Below are positions 9,313 to 17,153 of a stretch of DNA of 37,837 bases, in pieces. Source of the DNA: an uncultured Actinomyces sp. (GTDB taxonomy: Bacteria; Actinomycetota; Actinomycetes; Actinomycetales; Actinomycetaceae); the NCBI GenBank assembly GCA_946998115.1, contig CAMPYB010000010.1:1-37837 (forward strand). Direction: 5' to 3'. Position 1 is the first letter of the stretch. Each line of letters begins with the position of its first letter. The notes beneath the pieces were generated by a model. That model had not been told where the DNA came from and made no database searches. It saw only the letters and a program-made list of their open reading frames with translations. A program made the position numbers and the translations under genes.

Positions 9313-10374
9313 CTAACTTTTTTTATTTATATTTTTACGCAAAGTAAGTATTTTCATAGCATAATCTTTAAAATTAACATTATTTACTTTTTCTAATAAT
9401 AATATATCTTTATTAGGGAAAATTTTACTTGTATGATTTGTGGCGCACATAGCTAAACTCATTGCTCCAATTGTGTCAGTATCTCCACCTAAATTAGCAC
9501 TAATATGAGCTACTTTTATAGGATTATTTTGGCAATAATGTGCTATAGCAAAAGCTGCTGGAACACTATTATATGTTTGCATATCGCTACCAATTATTTC
9601 ATAAATTTCTTGACTGAAATCTTCATCATTTTTTGTGAGAATAATGTTATTATTATCCAGTTTATCTAAAAATTTATTAGCTATTTCTATTGCTAATAGA
9701 ATCCTGCGATATATAAAAGGCGAGAAAGTATTATGATATTTATTTTGCAAATATTGTGAAAAGTCTATGGTATTTTCAATGGTTTTATCCCAATTATTAC
9801 CGTCTATTAAAGATGAAATAGTGTAAGCAATTGCTCCAGCGCCTGCAATAGCTACATCACTTTTATGTGTTGGAGCGCAAGATTTATATATATTTTTTTC
9901 AAAATCTTTAATGTTTTTTATGCTGTAAATCATGCCTATGGGGGATATGCGCATTGCGGCACCATTAGTTGTCCCTAAATTTTCAAGTTTATCAATTTCT
10001 TTTCCTTCTGATAGGGAAGTTAACGCTTTTTTTGAGCTAGGTCCTAGTATATTTTTTTCAAATGCATTTATTCTTTTTGCCCAGTCTAGTATATGCTCAG
10101 CTACTTTATATGAATTAATTTCGCCTTTTGATTCGATTATAGAGTCTAATAGAGCTAAAGCTTGACTTGTGTCATCTGTAAATTGTCCTGCTAAAAAACC
10201 GTTGGCAGCTGTATTTTCGGGAGGACCTGGTAAAAACATATTAATTTTTCCAAAAAATTCTTTTACTTTAGGTCTTGTCCACAGTTCGGATGGCATTCCA
10301 AAAGCATCTGCATATGCTTGTCCATATAAACTTGCTAATATTTTTTCATATTTTGTATTGTTTTCTATTTGCAT
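9313..10374 (-). CDS. ADP-ribosylglycohydrolase family protein (DraG/ARH fold, YegU-like)
   Basis: Predicted binuclear-metal hydrolase that cleaves an N- or O-glycosidic bond to ADP-ribose or a related ribosyl compound. All metal-binding signatures of the family are present: GQFTDDT (T66, D67, D68), NGAAMRISPIG, and GGDTDT near the C-terminus (D298, T299, D300). The length of 353 aa fits a single-domain enzyme. There is no macrodomain, no adjacent ADP-ribosyltransferase and no nitrogenase genes, so neither DraT/DraG nitrogenase control nor a DarTG-type toxin system is supported. The kinase gene follows 161 nt downstream. Metabolic salvage of ribosyl compounds is the most likely role, but the substrate is unknown. 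Confidence 0.87.
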   Translation of the reverse strand: MQIENNTKYEKILASLYGQAYADAFGMPSELWTRPKVKEFFGKINMFLPGPPENTAANGFLAGQFTDDTSQALALLDSIIESKGEINSYKVAEHILDWAKRINAFEKNILGPSSKKALTSLSEGKEIDKLENLGTTNGAAMRISPIGMIYSIKNIKDFEKNIYKSCAPTHKSDVAIAGAGAIAYTISSLIDGNNWDKTIENTIDFSQYLQNKYHNTFSPFIYRRILLAIEIANKFLDKLDNNNIILTKNDEDFSQEIYEIIGSDMQTYNSVPAAFAIAHYCQNNPIKVAHISANLGGDTDTIGAMSLAMCATNHTSKIFPNKDILLLEKVNNVNFKDYAMKILTLRKNINKKS

Positions 10375-10660
10375 TTATATCACTGCTCAGTTTTATAAAA
10401 TTGTTTCGTCTCATTTTCAAATTATTAGTTTTGATATAGATTATACATGTAGATATAGATGCGAGTGTATATTGATAAATAGTTTATTGTAGTATTTGAA
10501 TTGCTAATTTGATATTAGATTTTGTCGTATAGTTTTGTTTATAAAAATTATTGTGATTGTTTTTAAATATGTATTTTATGAGCAGTGCATCAACAGTTTA
10601 TGAAGTGTCATGAGTATTACCATGAAATTTAAAATTTAAATTTATTAGCATTATAATAAT

Positions 10661-10699
10661 GCTTTTTAGTTTGTATAAGAAAAACACAAACTAAAAAGC
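10661..10699 (-). terminator. Probable terminator stem-loop after the proC-valS-fadD operon
   Basis: A perfect 14-bp stem (10661-10674 with 10686-10699) closes an 11-nt loop, about 70 nt beyond the fadD stop. Read on the minus strand it lacks a following U-tract, so it would be a tail-less, I-shaped terminator of the kind described in actinobacteria, or an mRNA 3'-end stabiliser. Position supports the first; no direct evidence separates them. Confidence 0.5.
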
Positions 10700-10715
10700 A
10701 AATGTGAAATATGTT

Positions 10716-10756
10716 ATTATTACAATTTTTGTATGATTTATTGTAATGATTTTTTA
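10716..10756 (+). terminator. Hairpin with plus-strand U-tract
   Basis: An 11-bp stem (10716-10726 with 10740-10750, one G-U) closes a 13-nt loop and is followed by six T residues on the plus strand. No plus-strand gene precedes it, so it may block antisense transcription into fadD, or act in the minus direction as part of the 3'-end structure. Confidence 0.4.
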
Positions 10757-10768
10757 TAAGAATTTTAG

Positions 10769-12577
10769 TTATTTTTCGTATAATTCATCTATAACTTTTT
10801 CATAATTTTTCAAAATGACATTTCTTTTTATCTTCATAGAAGGTGTAAGCATGTCATTTTCAATTGTGAAATCGTTGATTAATATTTTATATTTTTTAAT
10901 TGATTCAGCTCTAGAAACTGTTTTATTGACACGCTGAATTGCTTTATCAATAGAATCTAAAACAATGCTATTGTGCAATGCAGTTGACACGTCCATAAAA
11001 GGTAAACCTTTATTTTTTAACCATGCTGGTAACATTTCACGATCAATTGTAATAAGGCATGAAATAAAAGGTTTGCCGTCGCCAACTAGCATTGTTTGTG
11101 AAATAAGAGGATGAGCTCGTAAAGCATTTTCCATATAAGCAGGTGAAACGTTTTTTCCGCCAGCTGTGACTATAATATCTTTTTTTCTGCCTGTAATATA
11201 AAGAGAGCCTTCATCATCAATATATCCCAAATCACCTGTTTTAAACCAGCCATCTTTAATAGATTCTTCTGTAGCTTTCTTATTATTATAATAACCTTTA
11301 GTTATAGATATACCCTTAAGTAAGATTTCTCCTTCATCAGTAGTTTTACATTCTATACCTCTGATTATTTCACCTACAGAACCTATTTTTATGTTATTAG
11401 GTTTGTTGACTGATATTGGACCTAAGGATTCTGTTAATCCATATCCTTCTAAAATATTTATTTTAGCTCCATGGAAAAAATGGCCTAAGCGATCTCCTAG
11501 GGGAGCACCACCACTGATTACATATTCAGCATTTTCACCTAATAGATCTTTTATCTTTGAATAAACTAATCTATTAGCTATATGTTGTTTAATTGTTAGT
11601 TTTAGACTTGGTCCTTTATCAGTATATGTAGCTTTTGAATATTCAATAGCTACTTTTGTAGACCAGTGGAAAATTTTATTTTTAAAACCAGTAGCTTGCG
11701 CATCAGCCGTGTTATATATTTTTTCAAATACTCTAGGAACAGCTAAAATATATGAAGGTTTAAATGCGGCTAAATCTGAAATCAAATTTTTAGTATCTGA
11801 TGTGTGAGCTAGAATACCAGGACCAGCAATAGTTAATACTTGGCAAAAACGTGCTAAAACATGTGCTAATGGAATGAAAAGCAATAGTCTAGTGCGTTTT
11901 TTATTTACTACATCTGAAAGCCAAGTTAACCCTGAAAGTGTTAGTGAAACAAAATTGTAATGAGTTAATATTGTTCCTTTTGGTTTTCCAGTGGTACCTG
12001 ATGTATAAACAATTGTTGCAATATCGCTCATTTTTAACATGTCACATCGTTTTGTAACTTCTTGTCTTGGAACTAGTCTTCCTTGATCTATTAGTGATTC
12101 TAAATCGTGATTTTCTATGCAAAATACATTTTTTACTGTAGGTATTTTTGCTTCTATGCTTTTTACTAATCTATGCATAGAAGCATTTTCAGTAAATATT
12201 GCGCTTACACTTGAGTTGTTTGCTATCCATTCTATTTGATCAGCTGATGAAGTTTCATAAATTGGAACTACAATCAATCCTGCTGACCAACTAGCAAAAT
12301 CTAGTAATGTCCATTCGTAACTAGTGTGACTCATTATAGAAATTTTATCTCCAGGCTGTAATCCTAATGAGATAAGACCTCGAGCTACAGAAGTAACTTC
12401 TTCACCAAACTCTGCGGCAGTTATTTTTTGCCAACTATTGCCTAAACCTAATTTTTTTTCAATAAGTATTCCATTTGGATTTTTACGTATTCTTCTATGT
12501 AGTAGCCATGGAATATTCATCCAATCCTGAGTTTTTGCAGGCTCTGGTGCTTTCCAATATGAAACTTGATTTACCAC
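10769..12577 (-). CDS. Long-chain fatty-acid--CoA ligase (AMP-binding, FadD15-like)
   Basis: Adenylate-forming enzyme that activates a fatty acid to acyl-AMP and then acyl-CoA. The P-loop motif YTSGTTGKPKG is at residues 191-201. Downstream are GYGLTESLGP (acyl-adenylate site) and the hinge region KTGDLGYIDDEG followed by YITGRKKDIIVTAGGKN. The length of 602 aa is typical of the long-chain bacterial group close to FadD15; the chain-length preference cannot be read. The start is GTG at 12577, with GGTGA upstream. It lies 15 nt after the valS stop and so is the last gene of the proC-valS-fadD operon. The unrelated neighbours say nothing about its pathway; use of host or exogenous fatty acids for membrane lipids is one inference. 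Confidence 0.88.
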   Translation of the reverse strand: MVNQVSYWKAPEPAKTQDWMNIPWLLHRRIRKNPNGILIEKKLGLGNSWQKITAAEFGEEVTSVARGLISLGLQPGDKISIMSHTSYEWTLLDFASWSAGLIVVPIYETSSADQIEWIANNSSVSAIFTENASMHRLVKSIEAKIPTVKNVFCIENHDLESLIDQGRLVPRQEVTKRCDMLKMSDIATIVYTSGTTGKPKGTILTHYNFVSLTLSGLTWLSDVVNKKRTRLLLFIPLAHVLARFCQVLTIAGPGILAHTSDTKNLISDLAAFKPSYILAVPRVFEKIYNTADAQATGFKNKIFHWSTKVAIEYSKATYTDKGPSLKLTIKQHIANRLVYSKIKDLLGENAEYVISGGAPLGDRLGHFFHGAKINILEGYGLTESLGPISVNKPNNIKIGSVGEIIRGIECKTTDEGEILLKGISITKGYYNNKKATEESIKDGWFKTGDLGYIDDEGSLYITGRKKDIIVTAGGKNVSPAYMENALRAHPLISQTMLVGDGKPFISCLITIDREMLPAWLKNKGLPFMDVSTALHNSIVLDSIDKAIQRVNKTVSRAESIKKYKILINDFTIENDMLTPSMKIKRNVILKNYEKVIDELYEK

Positions 12578-12592
12578 TATTTCACCAACTTC

Positions 12593-15226
12593 TTATTTTT
12601 TAGGCGTCTTTTGAGGAGGTTGTCCTAGAGTATATGATTTTACTTTGACTGTTTCAGCTTCATCGTCACAAATGATATGTATATCATTTTTAACGTTAGC
12701 GGCTAATTTCAAATCGTTTATTACTTTTTGAATTAATTCTTCAGTTTTTTTATTTGTAATTAAAGTTACTTCTAAAATAGGTGTTTTTTGTGACACTTTT
12801 TCATCAGATTTAATTTTACGTAGCGCTGTTAATGTTTGACTTGCTACATCTAATAGTTTTATGTCGCCTTCTACATTTTCTATTTCTTGTATGCTTGGCC
12901 ACTTGGCATTGTGAATAGATGTGTCATTGTACCATGACCATACTTCTTCAGTTGCATAAGGCAAGAATGGAGCTAGAAGACGTATCAATATATCAATAGC
13001 AACAGATAGAGTAGCATGCGCAGACTTTATGGCTTGATTACTGAATAAATCATTATCACCGTAAGATCTGATTTTTACTAGTTCAATATAGTCATCACAA
13101 AATGTCCAGAAAAAGTTCTCTGCTAGCTCTAAAGCATATGTGTGATTATATTGTTCAAATGATTTTGTTGCTTCAATTACGATTTCTTTTAGTTTGCTAA
13201 TTACTGCTTTATCTATTTCTTCCGTAATTAAAACTGTGTCATTTTCTAAATCGTTTTGTAATGAAAATGCGAACTTTGATGCATTTAAAATTTTTATGGC
13301 AAGCCTTCTTCCGATTTTCATTTGGCCTTCGTCAAATGTTGCATCTGTTCCAAGGCGTGCACATTCTGCCCAGTAGCGTACAGCATCTGCACCATGTTTT
13401 TCTATAAGTGGCATAGGCGTTACAACGTTACCTTTAGACTTTGACATTTTCTTTCTATCAGGATCTAAAATCCAACCTGATATAGCCGCATTTTCCCAAG
13501 GCAAAGCATCAAATTCTAAATGTGATCTAAGAACAGTTGTAAATAGCCATGTTCTAATAATATCTTGACCTTGTGGGCGCAAATCCATTGGATAAACATT
13601 TTTAAATAACTCGTTATCATGTAAATAACTTGATGCTATAAGTGGAGTAAGGGAAGATGTTGCCCATGTGTCCATAATATCGACTTCTCCGATAAAACCG
13701 CCTGCTTGTCCTCTTTGTGATTCGTTATATCCATCAGGAGTGTCTATGGAAGGATCTACAGGAAGGTTTTCTAATTTAGGAGTTAATATTTTGTTGTAAT
13801 TTACGTGTCCTGTTTCATCTATTTCATACCAAACAGGAATAGGAACACCAAAGAATCGTTGTCTGGATACTAACCAATCTGAGTTTAAACCATTAATCCA
13901 ATTTTCGTATCTTACTCGCATAAAATCAGGATGGAATTTTAATAATTTCCCTTTTTGTAGCAATAGTTCATTAAGCTGTTTAGATTGATTTTTTTGCACA
14001 AAAGGTTTTCCACCATTTTTTATATACCATTGACGTGATGTAACTATTTCTAGTGGTTTATCACCTTTTTCAAAAAAATTGGCTTTACGCATTGTCTTTT
14101 GAGGTTCGCCAATTAATTCGCCGGTTGTCTTTAAATTATTTACAATTATTTCGCGTGCAGAAAATACTGTTTTTCCAATTATTTGTTTATAGTATTCTTG
14201 TGCTTTTTCATTCTTAAGCCATTGTGGTTTTTGGTCAATAATTCTGCCGTTTTTAGCTATTATAGAACGAGTAGGAAGAGATAAATCTCTCCACCATTGT
14301 ACGTCAGTCATATCACCAAAAGTACAACACATTGCTATACCAGCACCTTTATCTTTTTCAGCCAATGGATGTGAAAGAATAGGAATCTCTACATTAAATA
14401 GAGGCGAAAAAGCTTTTTTACCAAAAAGATGTTTAAATCGTTCATCATCAGGATGAGCAATTAATGCGCAACATGCAGGTAAAAGTTCTGGACGTGTTGT
14501 CTCAATATATATATCTGTATTATTTTCAAGATGAAAAGCAATTTTATGATAGTATCCAGGATAGTCACGTGCTTCTAGTTCTGCTTGTGCAACTGCTGTT
14601 TGGAATGTTATATCCCAAAGTCCTGGAGCATCATCGAGATATGCTTCATCTCTATGTAAGTTCTCAATAAAAGTGGTTTGAGCTATTTTTTGCGCTTTTT
14701 TACCTATAGTTTTGTACGTATAAGACCAATCGATTGACAAGCCTAATTTTCTCCAAAGTTGTTCAAATAACAGTTCATCTTCAGCGGTTAATTTTTCGCA
14801 TAATTCAATGAAATTTTTACGAGAAATAGGTATCTGATCTGCGGCTTTTATTGATTTTCCTTCTCCGCCTTCAAAAGGAGGTTTGAAATCCGGGTCATAT
14901 GGAAGTGATGCATCACAACGTACGCCATAGTAATTTTGCACTCTTCTTTCTGTAGGAAGACCATTGTCGTCCCATCCCATTGGGTAAAAAACATTTTTAC
15001 CATTCATACGTTTGTATCGTGCAATTGTGTCTGTATGTGTGTATGAGAAAACGTGCCCAACATGTAATGAACCTGAGACTGTAGGAGGTGGGGTGTCTAT
15101 TGAATATACTTCTTGTCTTTGTGTATCTTTGTTGAAAGAATACACTTTATTGTTTTCCCAAGAATTTCCCCATTTTTCTTCCAGATTATCTAAAGATGGT
15201 TTTTCAGGCATTTGTAATTTAGGCAT
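12593..15226 (-). CDS. valS: Valyl-tRNA synthetase
   Basis: Class I aminoacyl-tRNA synthetase that charges tRNA-Val and edits misactivated threonine. The HIGH-type motif is HVGH at residues 55-58 after PPPTVSGSL, and KMSKS is at 593-597. The CP1 editing domain lies between them (ETTRPELLPA, GAGIAMCCTFGD). The anticodon-binding helical domain follows. The protein (877 aa) ends without the long C-terminal coiled-coil arm seen in many bacterial ValRS; the last 12 residues are Pro/Lys rich. The ATG at 15226 has AAGGA 6 nt upstream, and this site overlaps the proC stop codon, so translation of the two is likely coupled. No T-box or attenuator is visible ahead of it. Confidence 0.95.
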   Translation of the reverse strand: MPKLQMPEKPSLDNLEEKWGNSWENNKVYSFNKDTQRQEVYSIDTPPPTVSGSLHVGHVFSYTHTDTIARYKRMNGKNVFYPMGWDDNGLPTERRVQNYYGVRCDASLPYDPDFKPPFEGGEGKSIKAADQIPISRKNFIELCEKLTAEDELLFEQLWRKLGLSIDWSYTYKTIGKKAQKIAQTTFIENLHRDEAYLDDAPGLWDITFQTAVAQAELEARDYPGYYHKIAFHLENNTDIYIETTRPELLPACCALIAHPDDERFKHLFGKKAFSPLFNVEIPILSHPLAEKDKGAGIAMCCTFGDMTDVQWWRDLSLPTRSIIAKNGRIIDQKPQWLKNEKAQEYYKQIIGKTVFSAREIIVNNLKTTGELIGEPQKTMRKANFFEKGDKPLEIVTSRQWYIKNGGKPFVQKNQSKQLNELLLQKGKLLKFHPDFMRVRYENWINGLNSDWLVSRQRFFGVPIPVWYEIDETGHVNYNKILTPKLENLPVDPSIDTPDGYNESQRGQAGGFIGEVDIMDTWATSSLTPLIASSYLHDNELFKNVYPMDLRPQGQDIIRTWLFTTVLRSHLEFDALPWENAAISGWILDPDRKKMSKSKGNVVTPMPLIEKHGADAVRYWAECARLGTDATFDEGQMKIGRRLAIKILNASKFAFSLQNDLENDTVLITEEIDKAVISKLKEIVIEATKSFEQYNHTYALELAENFFWTFCDDYIELVKIRSYGDNDLFSNQAIKSAHATLSVAIDILIRLLAPFLPYATEEVWSWYNDTSIHNAKWPSIQEIENVEGDIKLLDVASQTLTALRKIKSDEKVSQKTPILEVTLITNKKTEELIQKVINDLKLAANVKNDIHIICDDEAETVKVKSYTLGQPPQKTPKK

Positions 15227-15235
15227 CGTCTTTCC

Positions 15236-16057
15236 TTAGTTTTCTTTGTTTAATGTTTGATCTTTTTCAGTAGTTGCGGATACCGCTTTTATAATTGCAT
15301 TCGATAATCCGTATTCTTCAGCTGCGAGCAATCCACTAATTGTAGTACCACCTGCAGTGCAAAGTTCATCTATCAATTGTCCCACGCTTAAACCATTTTT
15401 CAAGGCATCTTCAACTAAGATACTAGCACCTTTCACAGCATTAGATGATATTTTTAATGCAGTTTTTTTATCTATTCCATATTCGTTAGCTGCTTTTGCC
15501 ATGCCTTCTATAAACATAAATGTGAAAGCTGGTGAGGATCCTGAAATTCCGACAAATGCGGAAAATTGTTTTTCATGTTCTAAAACAGTAGTTGTGCCGA
15601 CTTGATTAAATATGTTTTGTACAATTTTTATTTGTTCATCATTTACTGTTTCAGAGCCAAAAAGTGCTGTTGTTGATATAGAAAGTCTTGCTCCGATATT
15701 GGGCATTACTCTAATTAAAGGATATGCGTTTGTATTATCTCCATATATTTTTTCTATACTTGTACCAGCAGCTATAGATACAACTATAGGTTTTTTATTT
15801 ATTAAAACATGTTCTATTTCTTTAATTACTGAAGTTATAGCAAAAGGTTTTACAGCTAGTATAATTACATCGCATTTTTCAGCCAATTCAATATTAGTTT
15901 TACAAGGAGTGACTTTTAAATCATCGGCTATTTTTTCTGTTAATTCAAAATCATGAGTTGTTATATAAATGTTATCAGTAGGCATATACTGTTTTTTTAA
16001 AAGTCCTTTTAAAATTGCGCCACCCATTGCGCCACAACCTATGAAACCTAAAATCAT
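15236..16057 (-). CDS. proC: Pyrroline-5-carboxylate reductase
   Basis: Reduces 1-pyrroline-5-carboxylate to proline with NAD(P)H, the last step of proline synthesis. The N-terminal Rossmann fold starts ILGFIGCGAMGGAIL. The C-terminal dimerisation and substrate domain carries SGSSPAFTFMFIEG and the PROSITE-type signature region TAGGTTISGLLAAEEYG. The length (273 aa) is standard. The nearest purine-rich site, AAGGAAG, is 12 nt from the ATG, longer than usual, so initiation may be weak. It is the first gene of a minus-strand operon with valS and fadD; its stop codon overlaps the valS ribosome-binding site. The promoter must lie in the 260 nt between 16058 and the tRNA terminator. Confidence 0.93.
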   Translation of the reverse strand: MILGFIGCGAMGGAILKGLLKKQYMPTDNIYITTHDFELTEKIADDLKVTPCKTNIELAEKCDVIILAVKPFAITSVIKEIEHVLINKKPIVVSIAAGTSIEKIYGDNTNAYPLIRVMPNIGARLSISTTALFGSETVNDEQIKIVQNIFNQVGTTTVLEHEKQFSAFVGISGSSPAFTFMFIEGMAKAANEYGIDKKTALKISSNAVKGASILVEDALKNGLSVGQLIDELCTAGGTTISGLLAAEEYGLSNAIIKAVSATTEKDQTLNKEN

Positions 16058-16319
16058 ATTTTATATCTGCTTCCTTGTATAAAATCACTAGCTTATAATA
16101 TTATATGAGTTTTTTCATTACTCATATATTTTATTATTGAAAATCTGACTAATAAATAGTTTTTTGAAAAATGTGGAAAACTTTATTTACTGCTTAGTAA
16201 TCCATATGAATATTATTTGTAAAATAAAGCATATGTTTTGATAATAATATAAATTTATAAAAATATATTTATAATATATATGACATGAGATATATAAATT
16301 GATTGTTTTTTATAAAAAA

Positions 16320-16350
16320 ATCTTCCAAAAGATAAACACTTTTGGAAGAT
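16320..16350 (-). terminator. Rho-independent terminator of the tRNA gene
   Basis: A perfect 12-bp stem (16320-16331 with 16339-16350) with a 7-nt loop. On the minus strand it is followed by seven T residues (complement of 16314-16320). It starts 4 nt after the encoded CCA of the tRNA, so the tRNA is a monocistronic unit. The rest of the 16058-16319 gap shows nothing beyond A/T-rich sequence holding the proC promoter. Confidence 0.9.
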
Positions 16351-16354
16351 AATA

Positions 16355-16431
16355 TGGTACCTCGGGTGGGATTCGAACCCACAACAAGCCGGGTTTGAGC
16401 CGACCGCCTCTACCAGTTGGGCTACCGAGGC
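16355..16431 (-). tRNA. tRNA-Leu(CAA), atypical: short variable loop
   Basis: Read on the minus strand this folds as a full cloverleaf of 74 nt plus an encoded CCA. The acceptor is GCCTCGG with CCGAGGT, leaving a G1-U72 wobble and discriminator A73. The D arm is a 3-bp GCC/GGC stem with an 11-nt loop ending TGGTAGA, the layout usual for bacterial leucine tRNAs. The anticodon arm is GTCGG/CCGGC with loop CTCAAAC, giving anticodon CAA, which reads the Leu codon UUG. The T arm is GTGGG/CCCAC with a standard TTCGAAT loop. The variable region is only 5 nt (TTGTT), whereas normal tRNA-Leu has a long class II arm. D arm, anticodon and A73 argue for leucine; the variable loop does not. An active gene is likely, given its promoter and terminator. 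Confidence 0.85.
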
Positions 16432-16452
16432 AATACCAAAACAACGATTTAT

Positions 16453-16481
16453 ATATTATATTTATAAAAGTAAAATGTCAA
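16453..16481 (-). promoter_or_regulatory. Promoter of the tRNA-Leu gene
   Basis: On the minus strand a perfect -35 TTGACA (complement of 16476-16481) is followed by overlapping -10 candidates: TAATAT (16453-16458, spacer 17) or TATAAT (16455-16460, spacer 15). Transcription would begin about 10-15 nt before the mature tRNA 5' end at 16431. The same 87-nt gap must also hold the plus-strand promoter of pdtaR. Confidence 0.7.
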
Positions 16482-16518
16482 AGTGTTTTTTTAAAAATAT
16501 TAATAAAATAGGATAGAT

Positions 16519-17103
16519 ATGAGTAAAAAAAGTACACGCAGAGTGTTAGTAGCAGAAGATGAGGCACTAATTCGTCTGGATATTGTAGAAACCCTCAATG
16601 AAGCTGGTTTTGAAGTTGTAGCAGAAGTTTCTAATGGTGAAAGCGCCGTTCAGAAAGCTTTAGAGTTGGAACCTGATTTATGTGTTCTTGATGTAAAAAT
16701 GCCGATAATGGATGGAATAACTGCTGCTGAAAAAATTCTCAAAGAAATATCTTGCGCAATTGTTATGCTTACAGCTTTTTCACAAACAGAGTTAGTTACA
16801 AGGGCTAAAGATGCCGGAGCAATGGCATATGTAGTTAAGCCATTTTCTCAATCTGATTTGTTGCCTGCTATTGAAATTGCGTTAAGTCGTCATCTGGAAA
16901 TTGTGTCTCTTGAAAAAGAAATATCTGATTTGAATATGCGTTTTGAAACACGTAAAAAAGTTGAAATAGCAAAAGGTATATTAATGGACAAAATGGGACT
17001 TACAGAACCTGAATCTTTTCGTTGGATACAAAAAGTATCTATGGATAAACGCTTATCGATGCGTGAAGTTTCTGATGCTGTAATAAGTCAATTGTCAGAA
17101 TAA
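16519..17103 (+). CDS. pdtaR: ANTAR-domain response regulator (PdtaR-like)
   Basis: Cytoplasmic response regulator with an N-terminal receiver domain (about residues 8-122) and a C-terminal ANTAR RNA-binding domain (about 130-190). The receiver has the acidic pair ED at 13-14, phospho-acceptor D58 in LDVKMPIMDG, the switch Thr in MLTAF and the conserved Lys in VVKPF. The ANTAR part shows KVEIAKGILMDKMGLTE and ends with MREVSDAV. This matches PdtaR (Rv1626) of mycobacteria, partner of the histidine kinase PdtaS; that kinase is not in this window. ANTAR proteins typically act by antitermination at paired hairpins in mRNA leaders. The ATG has AGGA 5 nt upstream. polA follows on the same strand after 50 nt. 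Confidence 0.92.
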   Translation: MSKKSTRRVLVAEDEALIRLDIVETLNEAGFEVVAEVSNGESAVQKALELEPDLCVLDVKMPIMDGITAAEKILKEISCAIVMLTAFSQTELVTRAKDAGAMAYVVKPFSQSDLLPAIEIALSRHLEIVSLEKEISDLNMRFETRKKVEIAKGILMDKMGLTEPESFRWIQKVSMDKRLSMREVSDAVISQLSE

Positions 17104-17153
17104 AAAAGTGTAGTAGAATGTTACAGTAATAAAATACGTAAGTGGGATTTGCG

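Larger units (their letters stand above)
10375..10768. other. Intergenic region between fadD and the ADP-ribosylglycohydrolase gene, with stacked hairpins
   Basis: A 394-nt gap with no credible protein gene. The half next to 10375 should hold the minus-strand promoter of the hydrolase gene. The half next to fadD holds three adjacent hairpins: 10647-10663 (7 bp, then T5 on the plus strand), 10661-10699 (14 bp, perfect) and 10716-10750 (11 bp with one G-U, then T6 on the plus strand). The first two overlap by 3 nt and cannot both form fully. Confidence 0.55.

Noticed and set aside
9313..10374. ADP-ribosylglycohydrolase as part of a toxin-antitoxin or defence system
   Set aside because: No ADP-ribosyltransferase, macrodomain or other defence gene is adjacent; the neighbour is a metabolic PfkB kinase.
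10381..10587. Inverted 9-mers CACTGCTCA (10381-10389) and TGAGCAGTG (10579-10587)
   Set aside because: A 9-bp match in a 400-nt gap is expected by chance at about the 0.3 level, and nothing else marks them.
16058..16319. A gene between proC and the tRNA terminator
   Set aside because: No ORF with a ribosome site or family match; the sequence is A/T-rich and must hold the proC promoter.
17142..17153. GTG start for polA four codons upstream
   Set aside because: It overlaps the ribosome-binding site of the ATG at 17154, and the extra residues are not family-like.
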